Origin: an uncultured Bacillota bacterium
GTDB taxonomy: Bacteria > Bacillota > Clostridia > Caldicoprobacterales > UBA3941
Length of the DNA stretch: 17,473 nt
Direction of reading: 5' to 3'
NCBI GenBank assembly: GCA_937960725.1
Contig: CALGOY010000316.1
Span: 1-17,473, forward strand
Below the pieces are notes generated by a model. The model saw only the letters and a program-made list of their open reading frames with translations, ran no database searches and was not told the DNA's origin. The position numbers and the translations under genes are program-made. Positions 1 to 7,788 of this stretch are shown in pieces (the first letter of the stretch is position 1; the number at the start of each line of letters is the position of its first letter).

Positions 1-517
1 AGTCATATATGGAGAAGGGTTTGAGCGTGGCATGCCTGTAAAATTAGAGAGAACAAAGTTAAACAAGGTCCTGAAAGACCAGGGTGCAGCGCCGAGATTT
101 TCAGTAATAGTAAATGATACTGAAAAGGAAGTACTGGTTAAAGAAATTCAAAAAGATCCGATAACGGATCAGATTCTCCATGTGGACATGCAGGTGTTGA
201 CTGGAAATGAGCGCATCAAGGTTAAAGTACCTGTAGTGCTAACAGGAAGAGAAGCCCTGGAGAAGAACAATCTAATATTAGAGGTCTTTAATTTAGAGGT
301 TGAGATTTCAGGACCTGTCAACGAGTTGCCAGAGTCATTTACTATTGACGTCAGTGAAATGAATGTGGGAGATACGATTACAGCAGGGGATATTGAACTT
401 CCAGGGACAAATATACGTATGCAAACACCAGCGGAAGAAACTCTAGCCGTAGTTAGCGTTCCTAGACAGACTTCTGAGGAAGAGGCAGAAGATAGTGATG
501 AGGAAGCTGAACAATAG
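1..517 (+). CDS. rplY: 50S ribosomal protein L25/general stress protein Ctc, 5'-truncated by the window edge
   Basis: The product is a bL25 protein of the Ctc/TL5 type, which binds 5S rRNA in the large ribosomal subunit. The frame is open to the left edge: from base 2 it reads VIYGEGFERG before the ATG at 32. This matches the 'G-x-IYG' stretch that sits well inside L25 proteins (B. subtilis Ctc has a similar segment from memory). The ATG at 32 is therefore internal and the true start lies outside the window. The L25 core follows, with DPITDQILHVDMQ typical of the family. Next comes a TL5-type C-terminal beta domain (SGPVNELPESFTIDVS, then VGDTITAGDIELP), and finally an acidic Glu/Asp-rich tail, common in Ctc proteins. 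The gene ends with TAG at 515-517 and is followed by a terminator, so it is the last gene of its transcript. The family call is secure; the symbol could equally be given as ctc. Confidence 0.93.
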   Translation, partial: VIYGEGFERGMPVKLERTKLNKVLKDQGAAPRFSVIVNDTEKEVLVKEIQKDPITDQILHVDMQVLTGNERIKVKVPVVLTGREALEKNNLILEVFNLEVEISGPVNELPESFTIDVSEMNVGDTITAGDIELPGTNIRMQTPAEETLAVVSVPRQTSEEEAEDSDEEAEQ

Positions 518-535
518 GGCTATTACATTATACGA

Positions 536-570
536 GGCAGCGTAGCAAAAGCAGCTATGCTGTCTTTTTT
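536..570 (+). terminator. Rho-independent terminator after the L25 gene
   Basis: An 11 bp stem pairs 536-546 (GGCAGCGTAGC) with 554-564 (GCTATGCTGTC), with two G-U pairs and a 7-nt loop. Six T residues follow at 565-570. It starts 19 bases after the L25 stop codon. Confidence 0.87.
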
Positions 571-697
571 AATGTGTATGGCCATAGTAGTATGGGCGAT
601 AGTTTGCTTGTTTCATAGAATTAGTGGGGGATAACGGTGATTATACTGGATAATATTAACGAAACATTTAAGCGGTAATATAGCAGGAAAAGAGGTG

Positions 698-814
698 ATG
701 TTAAATGTACTGCTTCAGATATTATGGATACTAATTTTCCCTATTATCGGGCATTTTTTAATATATTTTTCCACATTTCTGAGCATTTATTTTATTGATA
801 TCCCGATTCAATAA
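698..814 (+). CDS. Possible 38-residue hydrophobic membrane peptide
   Basis: The ORF starts ATG TTA AAT GTA and ends with TAA at 812-814. Its product is almost entirely hydrophobic (MLNVLLQILWILIFPIIGHF at the start, ending DIPIQ), compatible with one or two membrane passes. An AGGA at 685-688 lies 9 bases before the ATG; a GTG at 695 is an alternative start. A stronger GAGGTGA at 692-698 is better spaced for an ATG at 705 in another frame, but that would give only nine residues. No family is recognised. Low-GC intergenic DNA often yields hydrophobic ORFs by chance, so this is a weak call. Confidence 0.25.
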   Translation: MLNVLLQILWILIFPIIGHFLIYFSTFLSIYFIDIPIQ

Positions 815-882
815 GGTGGAGGGGTTTTTCCTCAGTGAGGGATTTAAAATTCACATTTTATTCATATTTTATTTAAAATTAT

Positions 883-912
883 TTGATATAATGTTTCCGA
901 TGATGTTATAAT
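883..912 (+). promoter_or_regulatory. Predicted sigma-A promoter with extended -10 for the GldAFG-like operon
   Basis: The -35 is TTGATA at 883-888 and the -10 is TATAAT at 907-912, with an 18 bp spacer. A TG at 904-905 makes an extended -10 (TGTTATAAT). The DNA upstream (845-882) is strongly AT-rich, like an UP element. It lies about 45 bases before the start codon at 956. Confidence 0.72.
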
Positions 913-955
913 CGTTTATATCGAATTATTAGATTAAGAAAATGGGGGGAGACCA

Positions 956-1903
956 TTGATAGAAGTCAAAAATTTAACCAAGCGGTATGGCCAGCACGTG
1001 GCGGTAGATTCCGTCAGCTTTACCGTTAATGAAGGGGAAATTCTCGGCTTTTTAGGGCCTAACGGTGCTGGGAAATCTACAACTATGAATATCATAACCG
1101 GTTATATTTCCGCTACTGAAGGAACAGTTAAAATAAACGGTATTGATATTCTGGAGCAGCCTGAAGAGGCCAAAAAGCATATTGGCTATTTGCCGGAATT
1201 TCCGCCTCTGTACATGGACATGACTGTCCAGGAATACTTGGATTTTGTTTTTGCTATTAAAAAAGTAGATCCAAAATTAAAGAAAAAACAAATGGATAAT
1301 ATTTTGGACGTAGTTAAGATTGGAGATGTTAGGGGGCGTCTAATTAAAAACTTATCTAAAGGTTATAAGCAGAGGGTTGGATTGGCACAGGCATTGGTAG
1401 GAGCTCCTTCTGTACTAATATTGGACGAACCTACGGTTGGATTAGATCCTAAACAGATTATTGAAATCAGGTCTCTAATCAAGGAACTTGGTAAAAAGCA
1501 TACGATCATTCTAAGTTCTCATATACTGCCTGAAGTTAGCGCAGTTTGCGAAAGGGTAATCATTATCAATAAAGGTAAACTGGTGGCCAGCGATACTCCC
1601 GAAAATCTATCCAAAAGGCTTGGGGAGACTAGCAAGATGACTCTTAGAGTTGCTGCACCGGAAAAACAGGTAATAAAGGTTATAAAAGAGATTCCAGGAG
1701 TGAAGTATGTAGAGGCTCAGGGTGTATATGAGCCGGATACGATTGATGTATTGGTAGAGGCTGAGGAAGATATCGATATTCGCAGATCTCTATTCCATGC
1801 CTTAAGCCGGGCTCAGTATCCTATCTTGCAGATGAAGTCAATGGATATGACCTTGGAGGATATTTTCCTACAGGTGATTACAGAGGAAAAGGAGGTATCT
1901 TAA
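956..1903 (+). CDS. ABC transporter ATP-binding protein, GldA-like
   Basis: This is the cytoplasmic ATPase of an ABC-2 type transporter, 315 residues. The Walker A GPNGAGKST is at 34-42. The Q-loop position holds Glu (YLPE, E81), common in this group. The signature LSKGY is at 133-137, Walker B VLILDE at 153-158 and the H-loop His at 189. Residues after about 220 form a C-terminal extension with an ACT-like alternation of strands and helices, usual in GldA/CcmA-like ATPases. The start is TTG at 956, preceded by a G-rich ribosome binding site at 944-951; no upstream ATG fits better. The stop is three bases before the permease gene, so the two are probably cotranslated. With the next three genes it forms the conserved GldA-GldF-GldG-DUF4340 arrangement. 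The name comes from gliding bacteroidetes, but relatives are widespread in non-gliding bacteria, where the substrate is unknown. Confidence 0.93.
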   Translation: MIEVKNLTKRYGQHVAVDSVSFTVNEGEILGFLGPNGAGKSTTMNIITGYISATEGTVKINGIDILEQPEEAKKHIGYLPEFPPLYMDMTVQEYLDFVFAIKKVDPKLKKKQMDNILDVVKIGDVRGRLIKNLSKGYKQRVGLAQALVGAPSVLILDEPTVGLDPKQIIEIRSLIKELGKKHTIILSSHILPEVSAVCERVIIINKGKLVASDTPENLSKRLGETSKMTLRVAAPEKQVIKVIKEIPGVKYVEAQGVYEPDTIDVLVEAEEDIDIRRSLFHALSRAQYPILQMKSMDMTLEDIFLQVITEEKEVS

Positions 1904-1906
1904 TAA

Positions 1907-2773
1907 ATGTTAGCTGTATATAAACGGGAATTAAGGGCATATTTTTCCTCAGCTACGGGATTTGTATTTATGGGATTTTTCCTGTTAATAGCGGGTTTCT
2001 TTTTTGCTAGGATAAATCTGTTTAGGGCAAGCCCCAATTATAATGCTGTATTAGGTGAAATTACTTTTATATTTTTAATTGTAGTTCCTATTTTGACGAT
2101 GAGATTGATGTCCGAGGAAGTTAGGCAGAAAACCGACCAGCTACTTCTCACTAGCCCTCTTAAGCTTTCGGATATTGTTCTTGGCAAATATTTTGCGGCT
2201 GTTACGGTATTTTTAATGACTCTAGCTGTTACCTGCTTATATCCAATTATATTGTCTTTCTTCGGTAAGCTGGCTGTTTGGGAGATAGTAGGAGGTTATA
2301 TAGGATTTTTCTTGTTAGGTTCCTCTTTTATATCCATCGGACTGTTTATATCTTCATTAACCGATAATCAGGTTATTGCTGCAGTTGCGACATTTACTGC
2401 CCTGATACTGATATGGGTTCTTGATTCGCTTATTCAAGCATTGCCGACAAGCCAGGCTTCAGGAATAGTATTTGCTGCTATTCTTGTTGCAGCTGCTGCC
2501 CTATTTGTTTATTATACTACGCGAAATATCTACGTTAGCGTTGGGGTAGCAGTAGTAGGTGTAGCCATTTTTGTGGCTATATACCTATTTGTAGGTAGCG
2601 GCTTTTTTGAAGGTTTCATTGGAAGGGCTTTCAAATGGTTTTCATTGCTTGACCGTTATAGCGACTTCCGATTAGGGTTGTTAAGCTTAAGCCCAATAGT
2701 ATACTATATAACTTTTTCATCAGCATTTTTGTTTTTAACCGTTAGAACGCTTGAGAAGAAACGATGGAGTTAG
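1907..2773 (+). CDS. ABC-2 type transporter permease, GldF-like
   Basis: This is the 288-residue membrane partner of the preceding ATPase. Hydrophobic segments lie at about 18-37, 51-68, 93-118, 128-150, 155-180, 184-203, 207-232 and near 260-280, giving six or more membrane spans. Between the second and third lies MSEEVRQKTDQLLLTSPLKL (69-88), the EE-x-x-GT/T-x-x-LLLT-P loop typical of ABC-2 permeases, where it contacts the ATPase. The ATG is preceded by GGAGG at 1891-1895, inside the end of the ATPase gene. The next gene starts 13 bases after the stop. Family membership is clear; the transported substrate cannot be read from the sequence. Confidence 0.92.
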   Translation: MLAVYKRELRAYFSSATGFVFMGFFLLIAGFFFARINLFRASPNYNAVLGEITFIFLIVVPILTMRLMSEEVRQKTDQLLLTSPLKLSDIVLGKYFAAVTVFLMTLAVTCLYPIILSFFGKLAVWEIVGGYIGFFLLGSSFISIGLFISSLTDNQVIAAVATFTALILIWVLDSLIQALPTSQASGIVFAAILVAAAALFVYYTTRNIYVSVGVAVVGVAIFVAIYLFVGSGFFEGFIGRAFKWFSLLDRYSDFRLGLLSLSPIVYYITFSSAFLFLTVRTLEKKRWS

Positions 2774-2785
2774 GGGGGAACAGGA

Positions 2786-4240
2786 GTGAAAAGGTTTAAA
2801 GATGGTATTAGTGTGGATAAGATAAGGGAATCTTTTAAAGATAAAAAATTTAAATATGGCGGATATGCTACTTTAATGACAGCAATAGTACTTGCTATAC
2901 TTGTCGTAGTTAACTTGGTAGTAGATCAGATTTCTTTTAAAGTAGATCTAACCCAGAATCAGATATTCTCTTTATCCGATCAGACGAAGCAAATCCTTAA
3001 AAATTTAGATCAGGAGATAAATATCATTGGATTGTATGAAACTGGAAAAGAAAATGTTCTATTCGATGAAATTCTTCAGAAATATAGAGCGGAATCCAAA
3101 TATATTAATATAGATTATGTTGACCCGGTAAAGAATCCTACTTTTTCTAGTAAATATACCAAGGATGGAGAAACCTTAAGGGAAGGCAGCTATATTGTTG
3201 AATGTGGAGATAGGTTTAAAGTTATAGATAACTATGACTTAATTAACTATAGGACAACTCAATATGGACAGTGGTATGCTGAGTCTTTAGCAGTAGAACA
3301 GCAGATCACCAGTGCAATTCATTATGTAACGGCAGAGGAATTACCTACCATATATTTAGTGACAGGGCATTTAGAGGATGGGCTGCCCTATGATTTGAGA
3401 AAACAGCTGGAGCTGGAAAACTATGAAATTGAAGAATTGTCCCTTCTTACAGAAGAGAAAGTGCCTGAAGATGCCGATATCCTCATGTTTATATCTCCTA
3501 AAAGGGATATGACCGAGGATGAAGCGGAAAAGGTTAGGCAGTATCTAGAGAACAAGGGACGAGCTATTTTCTTTATGGAGCTTGTAGAGAATGAGCTTCC
3601 CAACTTTGAAGCAGTACTCAAAAGCTATGGAGTGGGATTAAATAAGGCTTTGGTGATAGAAGGAGATAATAGCCGATATTGGCAGAGTCCTGCGTGGATT
3701 ATTCCTAAACTGGAGACCCATGACATTACAAGGCCTATGAGAAGCAACAATATGCAAGTGCTTACTATTGGAGCTCAGGGAGTGGATATTCTAGATGTCA
3801 AGAAGAGGACTCTTGAAATCGAACCTTTGCTGACGACTTCGGATAATTCATGGGGTAAGGTTGATTTGACTTCTACAAATATACAGAAAGAAGAGGGCGA
3901 TATATCAGGGCCTTTCAACATTGCAGTGACTGTATATGATAAGATTTGGAATGAAAAGACTGCAGAATATGAAGGAGCAAAGTTGGTGGTTGTTGGAGAT
4001 GCCGAATTCTTAAATCCTCAATTTGCTAGTATCGGAAATGCTGACTTTGTTCTAAATACTTTAAATTGGCTACAGGATGAACACGAGAGTATTTCTATAA
4101 GACCCAAGAATATCGTATCAGAATATCTGAATATTAATAGCTTCCAAATACTCCTGTTTTCCGGTATTGTGGTAATCCTAATTCCACTTATCATTCTCGG
4201 TTCTGGTCTGGTAGTATGGTTGAGGAGGAGGCATCTATGA
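2786..4240 (+). CDS. GldG-family ABC transporter-associated protein
   Basis: This 484-residue protein has a cytoplasmic N-terminus, a membrane anchor at about 26-47, a large extracytoplasmic domain and a second membrane span at about 454-477 followed by a basic tail (WLRRRHL). Just after the first span comes DLTQNQIFSLSDQTKQIL (54-71), the hallmark of GldG-like proteins (family DLT-x-x-x-x-x-LS-x-x-T). The central part fits the 'ABC-type uncharacterized transport system' domain: YLVTGHLEDGLPYDLRKQLE begins a Rossmann-like fold, and DADILMFISPKRDMTEDE continues it. The start is GTG at 2786 after AGGGGGG at 2772-2778. Its stop codon overlaps the next start by four bases (ATGA). It probably works with the GldA/GldF-like pair as an outward-facing component; the role is inferred from gene order. 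Confidence 0.9.
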   Translation: MKRFKDGISVDKIRESFKDKKFKYGGYATLMTAIVLAILVVVNLVVDQISFKVDLTQNQIFSLSDQTKQILKNLDQEINIIGLYETGKENVLFDEILQKYRAESKYINIDYVDPVKNPTFSSKYTKDGETLREGSYIVECGDRFKVIDNYDLINYRTTQYGQWYAESLAVEQQITSAIHYVTAEELPTIYLVTGHLEDGLPYDLRKQLELENYEIEELSLLTEEKVPEDADILMFISPKRDMTEDEAEKVRQYLENKGRAIFFMELVENELPNFEAVLKSYGVGLNKALVIEGDNSRYWQSPAWIIPKLETHDITRPMRSNNMQVLTIGAQGVDILDVKKRTLEIEPLLTTSDNSWGKVDLTSTNIQKEEGDISGPFNIAVTVYDKIWNEKTAEYEGAKLVVVGDAEFLNPQFASIGNADFVLNTLNWLQDEHESISIRPKNIVSEYLNINSFQILLFSGIVVILIPLIILGSGLVVWLRRRHL

Positions 4241-5697
4241 GAAAACGCCGCAATGTGCTCATATTGGTTATAGCTTTACTAGTGTTATCTGGAGTATATG
4301 TGTTTCTTAACAATCGACCCTCTAATGAAGATGAAGGCTCTACTAAGGAAAGTATAGTTATATCTAAATTTGATAAAGACGAAATAGTAAAAATGGTATT
4401 GAAGTCTAAAAATGGAACCCTGACTTTTACTAAAGTAGAGAAGGAAGTTGTTAAAGAAAATGAGAATGGGGAAAAGGAAACCGTCATTGAGACTGAATGG
4501 GAGGTTGACTATCCCCATCCAGTTACTCTTAAAAAGACGGCCGTAGATGATATTGCATACAGCTTTGCCAGTTTATATGCGGAGAGAGTTATAGAGGAAG
4601 AAACTCCCGAAGACTTGGAGCCCTATGGTCTGGAAGAACCTCAGGTTATAGCGGAAGCTATCTTGAAGGATGGTTCCAAGAAAGTATTTTATCTAGGAAA
4701 TCGCACCCCAGCAGGAAATACCTACTACCTCATGGCAGAAGGTGATCCAAGAATTTTTGAAGTTTGGATGAATCACGGGGAGCATTTTAGCTATACTTTG
4801 GATGATGTGCGGGACAAGAAGCTGGTAGAGATTAATCCTCAGGAGCTGACCTATTTTAAAATACAGAAGAAAGGCAGCAAACCTATCGAAATCAAAATAA
4901 ATGACGATCGATCTGAAGATGAAGCTCAGTTTGGCCTAGGGATGTGGAGGATGACCCAGCCCTATAACGAACCTATGGGGGTGCACAGCGAGAATTTTCA
5001 ATCCGTGTTGGATAAGCTTTCTGGTTTAGCTATTGAGGATTTCATAGATGATGATCCTCAAGATTTGGCAAAGTATGGGTTGGAGGAGCCTTCAGCTGAA
5101 TTGTTGGTAAAAGATAATGAAAATACCCTCCACCTATATTTTGGCGATGAATACGAAGAGGACAAGATATACTTTAAAACTGCAGATTCTAAAGCGGTTT
5201 ATGGCATGAAAAAAGATAAAATATCCTTTATGGATACCAAGCCTTTTGATATAGTTGAGAAGTTTACCTATATTGTAAACATTGACAATGTGGACAAGAT
5301 TATAGTGGAAGGAAGGGGTAAAACCCACACCTTGACTCTGGAGAGAACTGTTGAAAAGGCAGAGAAAGAAGGGGAAGAGGATAAGGAGATAACCACTTAC
5401 TACGTAGATGGTAAAGAGGTGGAAGAAAAGCCGTTCAAAAAATTCTACCAGAGCCTGATTGGTATTCTGGCGGATGCTGAAAATAATAAGGAGCTGGAGG
5501 AAAACCCAGAAGTTAAAACGACCTTCTTCCTCAATGTAGGAAAGGATCGGGAAGTTCATGTTAACTATGTCCCCTATGACAATGATTTCTATGCAGTATT
5601 TAGGAGTGGAAAGGCAGAGTTTTTAGTTCATAAGTCTCAAGTAGAAGATATGCTAGACACCCTTGAAGCTTTGATTAACGGGGAGTTGGAAGCCTAA
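4237..5697 (+). CDS. DUF4340 domain protein, membrane-anchored, last gene of the Gld-like operon
   Basis: The start chosen is ATG at 4237, which overlaps the GldG stop as ATGA and follows GAGGAGGAGG at 4222-4231. The in-frame ATG at 4216 lies before this binding site and is less likely. The 486-residue product has a basic N-terminus (MRKRRN) and one hydrophobic anchor at about 7-25. A long soluble, charged region follows that should lie outside the membrane. Two DUF4340-like units are visible, each with the sequence YGLEEP (130-135 and 280-285) preceded by an acidic DL-x-x/DLAK segment, so the domain appears duplicated. A highly charged Glu/Lys stretch at about 366-386 may be a linker. DUF4340 proteins often accompany GldAFG-like genes; their function is not established. 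A terminator follows at once, closing the operon. Confidence 0.88.
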   Translation: MRKRRNVLILVIALLVLSGVYVFLNNRPSNEDEGSTKESIVISKFDKDEIVKMVLKSKNGTLTFTKVEKEVVKENENGEKETVIETEWEVDYPHPVTLKKTAVDDIAYSFASLYAERVIEEETPEDLEPYGLEEPQVIAEAILKDGSKKVFYLGNRTPAGNTYYLMAEGDPRIFEVWMNHGEHFSYTLDDVRDKKLVEINPQELTYFKIQKKGSKPIEIKINDDRSEDEAQFGLGMWRMTQPYNEPMGVHSENFQSVLDKLSGLAIEDFIDDDPQDLAKYGLEEPSAELLVKDNENTLHLYFGDEYEEDKIYFKTADSKAVYGMKKDKISFMDTKPFDIVEKFTYIVNIDNVDKIIVEGRGKTHTLTLERTVEKAEKEGEEDKEITTYYVDGKEVEEKPFKKFYQSLIGILADAENNKELEENPEVKTTFFLNVGKDREVHVNYVPYDNDFYAVFRSGKAEFLVHKSQVEDMLDTLEALINGELEA

Positions 5698-5712
5698 TAA
5701 GCTTAATAGTTT

Positions 5713-5773
5713 TTCCTTGGTTATCAAAGAGCATGCTTTTAACTGCTGCTCTAAGAAGCCAAGGAATTTTTTT
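5713..5773 (+). terminator. Rho-independent terminator of the GldAFG-DUF4340 operon
   Basis: An outer stem pairs 5713-5722 with 5757-5766 (TTCCTTGG against CCAAGGAA, plus a G-U and a T-A pair). An inner stem pairs AGAGCA at 5728-5733 with TGCTCT at 5747-5752. Seven T residues follow at 5767-5773. Confidence 0.88.
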
Positions 5774-5901
5774 CATAAATTTATATAATTTATATGCATA
5801 GCTACAGTTTACTTGACTTCCAATAGTAGATGGACCTTGTGCTATAAATAGGCTAGTACTGACTATAATACACCGAGGATTTTTAGCAGCCGAAGGAAAA
5901 G

Positions 5902-5925
5902 ATATTGCTTTGAAAAAAGCAGTAT
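5902..5925 (+). promoter_or_regulatory. GAAA-tetraloop hairpin in the leader of the oxidoreductase gene
   Basis: ATATTGCTTT at 5902-5911 pairs with AAAGCAGTAT at 5916-5925 (10 bp, one G-U), closed by the loop GAAA. No T run follows, so it is not an ordinary terminator. The left-arm sequence TGCTTTGA (5906-5913) recurs at 5953-5960, just before the GGGGGG ribosome binding site, so the right arm could pair with either copy. A TATAAT at 5864-5869 is the best -10 candidate upstream, but no -35 is well spaced from it. Confidence 0.4.
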
Positions 5926-5972
5926 AAAGCCTTATGAGAATACAAAGAAGTATGCTTTGAGGGGGGAATAAG

Positions 5973-7079
5973 ATGAAGAAAGTTAAAGTGGGTGTTATTG
6001 GATGTGGGAATATCAGTGATATCTACTTGAAAAATTGCACTCAGACTTTTGATATACTTGAAGTAGCAGCTTGTGCAGATCTTATAATAGAAAGAGCGCA
6101 GGCGAAGGCAGAGCAATACAACATTCCTAAGGCTTGTACAGTAGAGGAGCTATTGGCTGATCCAGAAATTGAAATTGTACTTAATCTTACTACTCCTGGA
6201 GCCCATGCAGAGGTATGTTTGGCCGCACTCAATGCTGGAAAACATGTGTATGTCGAAAAGCCCTTGGCAGTTGCAAGGGAAGATGGACAGAAGATATTAC
6301 AGACAGCCAAGGAAAAAGGCTTGCTCGTGGGGGCTGCACCCGATACCTTCCTAGGAGGAGGTATTCAAACATGTCGAAAGATCATTGATGATGGATGGAT
6401 TGGACAACCGGTAGCTGCTACTGCTTTTATGATGGGTCGTGGTCCCGAGAGTTGGCATCCAGATCCTGAATTTTATTATAAAGCGGGCGGGGGGCCTATG
6501 TTTGATATGGGGCCATACTATCTGACAGCCCTTATTTATTTAATGGGACCAATTAAGAGAGTTACAGGTTCTGCTCAAATTACATTTCCTGAGCGGGTTA
6601 TTGCCAGTCAGCCGAAATATGGAACAAAAATAGAGGTAGAAGTACCCACCCATGTAGCTGGAATATTGGATTTTGAAACAGGGGCGGTAGGGACTATTAT
6701 CACTAGTTTTGATGTATGGGCTTCGCAGCTTCCTCGAATAGAGATTTATGGAAGTCTAGGAACTCTTTCCGTACCAGATCCGAACACCTTTGGAGAGCCG
6801 GTATTTATCAAAAAGGCAGGGGAGAGCGAGTGGAAAGAAATGCCTCTATCCCATGGATATACTGAAAATAGCAGAGGAATTGGAGTTGCTGATATGGCCT
6901 ATGCCCTTCGTACTGGAAGAAGTCACAGGGCCAATGGAGAGCTTGCCTATCATGTGTTAGATATTATGCATGCATTTCATGATGCTTCTGAACAAGGAAA
7001 ACATATTATGGTAGAAAGTACATGCCAACGTCCAGCAGCTCTGCCCGTAGGACTAAATCCAGGGCAGTTAGATGAATGA
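5973..7079 (+). CDS. Gfo/Idh/MocA family NAD(P)-dependent oxidoreductase
   Basis: This is a 368-residue cytoplasmic dehydrogenase of the glucose-fructose oxidoreductase/inositol dehydrogenase family. The N-terminal Rossmann fold begins [12 protein letters not shown] (4-15), with the dinucleotide-binding GCGNIS. The EKP motif at 95-97 carries the conserved active-site Lys96. [20 protein letters not shown] (177-196) is the usual substrate-domain helix, with Asp178 and Tyr182 near the position of the catalytic residues. The C-terminal half is the alpha/beta domain that binds the sugar or cyclitol. The length is normal for the family. The start ATG follows a run of six Gs at 5961-5966. It is transcribed alone, with terminators on both sides. 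The true substrate (a sugar, inositol or a derivative) cannot be assigned from sequence; relatives range from myo-inositol dehydrogenases to 1,5-anhydrofructose reductases. Confidence 0.93.
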   Translation: MKKVKVGVIGCGNISDIYLKNCTQTFDILEVAACADLIIERAQAKAEQYNIPKACTVEELLADPEIEIVLNLTTPGAHAEVCLAALNAGKHVYVEKPLAVAREDGQKILQTAKEKGLLVGAAPDTFLGGGIQTCRKIIDDGWIGQPVAATAFMMGRGPESWHPDPEFYYKAGGGPMFDMGPYYLTALIYLMGPIKRVTGSAQITFPERVIASQPKYGTKIEVEVPTHVAGILDFETGAVGTIITSFDVWASQLPRIEIYGSLGTLSVPDPNTFGEPVFIKKAGESEWKEMPLSHGYTENSRGIGVADMAYALRTGRSHRANGELAYHVLDIMHAFHDASEQGKHIMVESTCQRPAALPVGLNPGQLDE

Positions 7080-7092
7080 TGATAAAGGAAGC

Positions 7093-7116
7093 AAACATAT
7101 ATAAAAACATATATAA
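7093..7116. repeat. Tandem 12-bp direct repeat
   Basis: AAACATATATAA occurs twice head to tail without mismatch (7093-7104 and 7105-7116). It lies 13 bases after the oxidoreductase stop codon, in AT-rich non-coding DNA. No function is apparent. Confidence 0.8.
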
Positions 7117-7186
7117 TAAAAAGCATTAAATTAATGGAAATGGACTAATAGTATCAAATAATAGAATGAAATTAAAATATAATGAG

Positions 7187-7218
7187 AAGGATTAGACGGG
7201 ATATGTCTAATCCTTTTT
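7187..7218 (+). terminator. Rho-independent terminator after the oxidoreductase gene, possibly shared with the convergent gene
   Basis: AAGGATTAGAC at 7187-7197 pairs perfectly with GTCTAATCCTT at 7205-7215 around a 7-nt loop. The plus strand then has a T run to 7218. On the minus strand the run after the stem is interrupted (TTCTCATTATA), so termination of the convergent YkgJ-like gene here is possible but weaker. Confidence 0.85.
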
Positions 7219-7231
7219 ATAATAGTATATT

Positions 7232-7741
7232 TTACAATAGTCTTATATAATCATCTAATATAGAGGACAATTCTCTAACAAAATCTTTAATATCCGGATC
7301 TTTTATAAGTATCTGAGTAGCTTTCCTAACTTTTTGAATAAAATCAATATTTAAAGCTTTGCGTCCCTGCTGAGCTAAAGGGCAGATAGGTTTTGCTCTG
7401 ATATCCATCTTTATCTGCAATATATCTGATGAACCTATATATGGTGTAAGGGGAAAAATCCGGCATGAAAGAGGCCTGATAGAGCGATCGCCTGCTCCAC
7501 TGCATGTGGCTAGATATACTTTCCGATGAGGGTTAACGGTCCAATGAACCTTTTTAATAGTCAGCCAATCCGGCTGAGGAGAATAGATACTCTCTTCGCC
7601 GGGAAAAAGATACATGCCTGCTTCTTCGCCTTCTGGATTTTGACAGCACGCTTTATTGCAGAGCTTTCCACAGTCCAAACGTAAAGGGGTAACATTTTCT
7701 AGAATGTCGTATGCCTGTCTGTATATTTCGATTTTTGCCAT
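7232..7741 (-). CDS. YkgJ-like cysteine-cluster protein (putative zinc/iron-chelating domain)
   Basis: The start chosen is the ATG whose first base is 7741. It follows GGAGG with normal spacing; the frame extends to an earlier ATG at 7801 that has no binding site. The 169-residue product has seven cysteines, at 24, 28, 32, 33, 80, 93 and 120. The C-x3-C-x3-CC cluster near the N-terminus, followed by RPLSCRIFPL at 90-99, resembles the UPF0153/YkgJ family, in which a Cys cluster and an RP-x-x-CR-x-FP motif are thought to bind Zn or an Fe-S cluster. The biochemical role of the family is not established. There is no signal peptide or membrane segment, so it should be cytoplasmic. It is convergent with the oxidoreductase gene and divergent from the 75-residue ORF. 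Confidence 0.8.
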   Translation of the reverse strand: MAKIEIYRQAYDILENVTPLRLDCGKLCNKACCQNPEGEEAGMYLFPGEESIYSPQPDWLTIKKVHWTVNPHRKVYLATCSGAGDRSIRPLSCRIFPLTPYIGSSDILQIKMDIRAKPICPLAQQGRKALNIDFIQKVRKATQILIKDPDIKDFVRELSSILDDYIRLL

Positions 7742-7788
7742 ATAAACCTCCAAATTTTTATCTCTAGATTTTATTTCACTATACGAGA

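Larger units (their letters stand above)
571..955. other. Intergenic region with tiny ORFs and the promoter of the next operon
   Basis: This stretch lies between the L25 terminator and the GldA-like gene. It holds no ORF of normal gene size. Three short plus-strand ORFs occur in series: 578-634 (18 residues, hydrophobic, no visible ribosome binding site), 637-678 (GTG start, 13 residues, preceded by GGGGG) and 698-814 (38 residues, hydrophobic; listed separately). An 11-base palindrome, CCTCA-G-TGAGG, lies at 830-840. From about 845 the DNA becomes very AT-rich and leads into the promoter at 883-912. Nothing resembling a known riboswitch or tRNA was recognised. Confidence 0.5.

Noticed and set aside
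705..734. Nine-residue ORF with an optimally spaced GAGGTGA
   Set aside because: It is too short to support as a gene; noted only because it competes with the 38-residue ORF for the same binding site.
830..840. CCTCA-G-TGAGG palindrome before the Gld-like operon
   Set aside because: Five-base arms are easily found by chance and it lies more than 40 bases upstream of the -35; there is no T run for a terminator.
4216..4236. Earlier ATG for the DUF4340 gene
   Set aside because: The strong GAGGAGG binding site lies after it and before the ATG at 4237, which also makes the ATGA overlap with the preceding stop.
5134..5559. 141-codon minus-strand ORF inside the DUF4340 gene
   Set aside because: It is antisense to a well-supported gene, has no ribosome binding site, and its Phe/Ile-rich product is what the complement of a Lys/Glu-rich gene gives.
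5813..5848. TTGACT and TATAAA upstream of the oxidoreductase gene as a promoter pair
   Set aside because: The spacing of 24 bases is too long for a sigma-A promoter.
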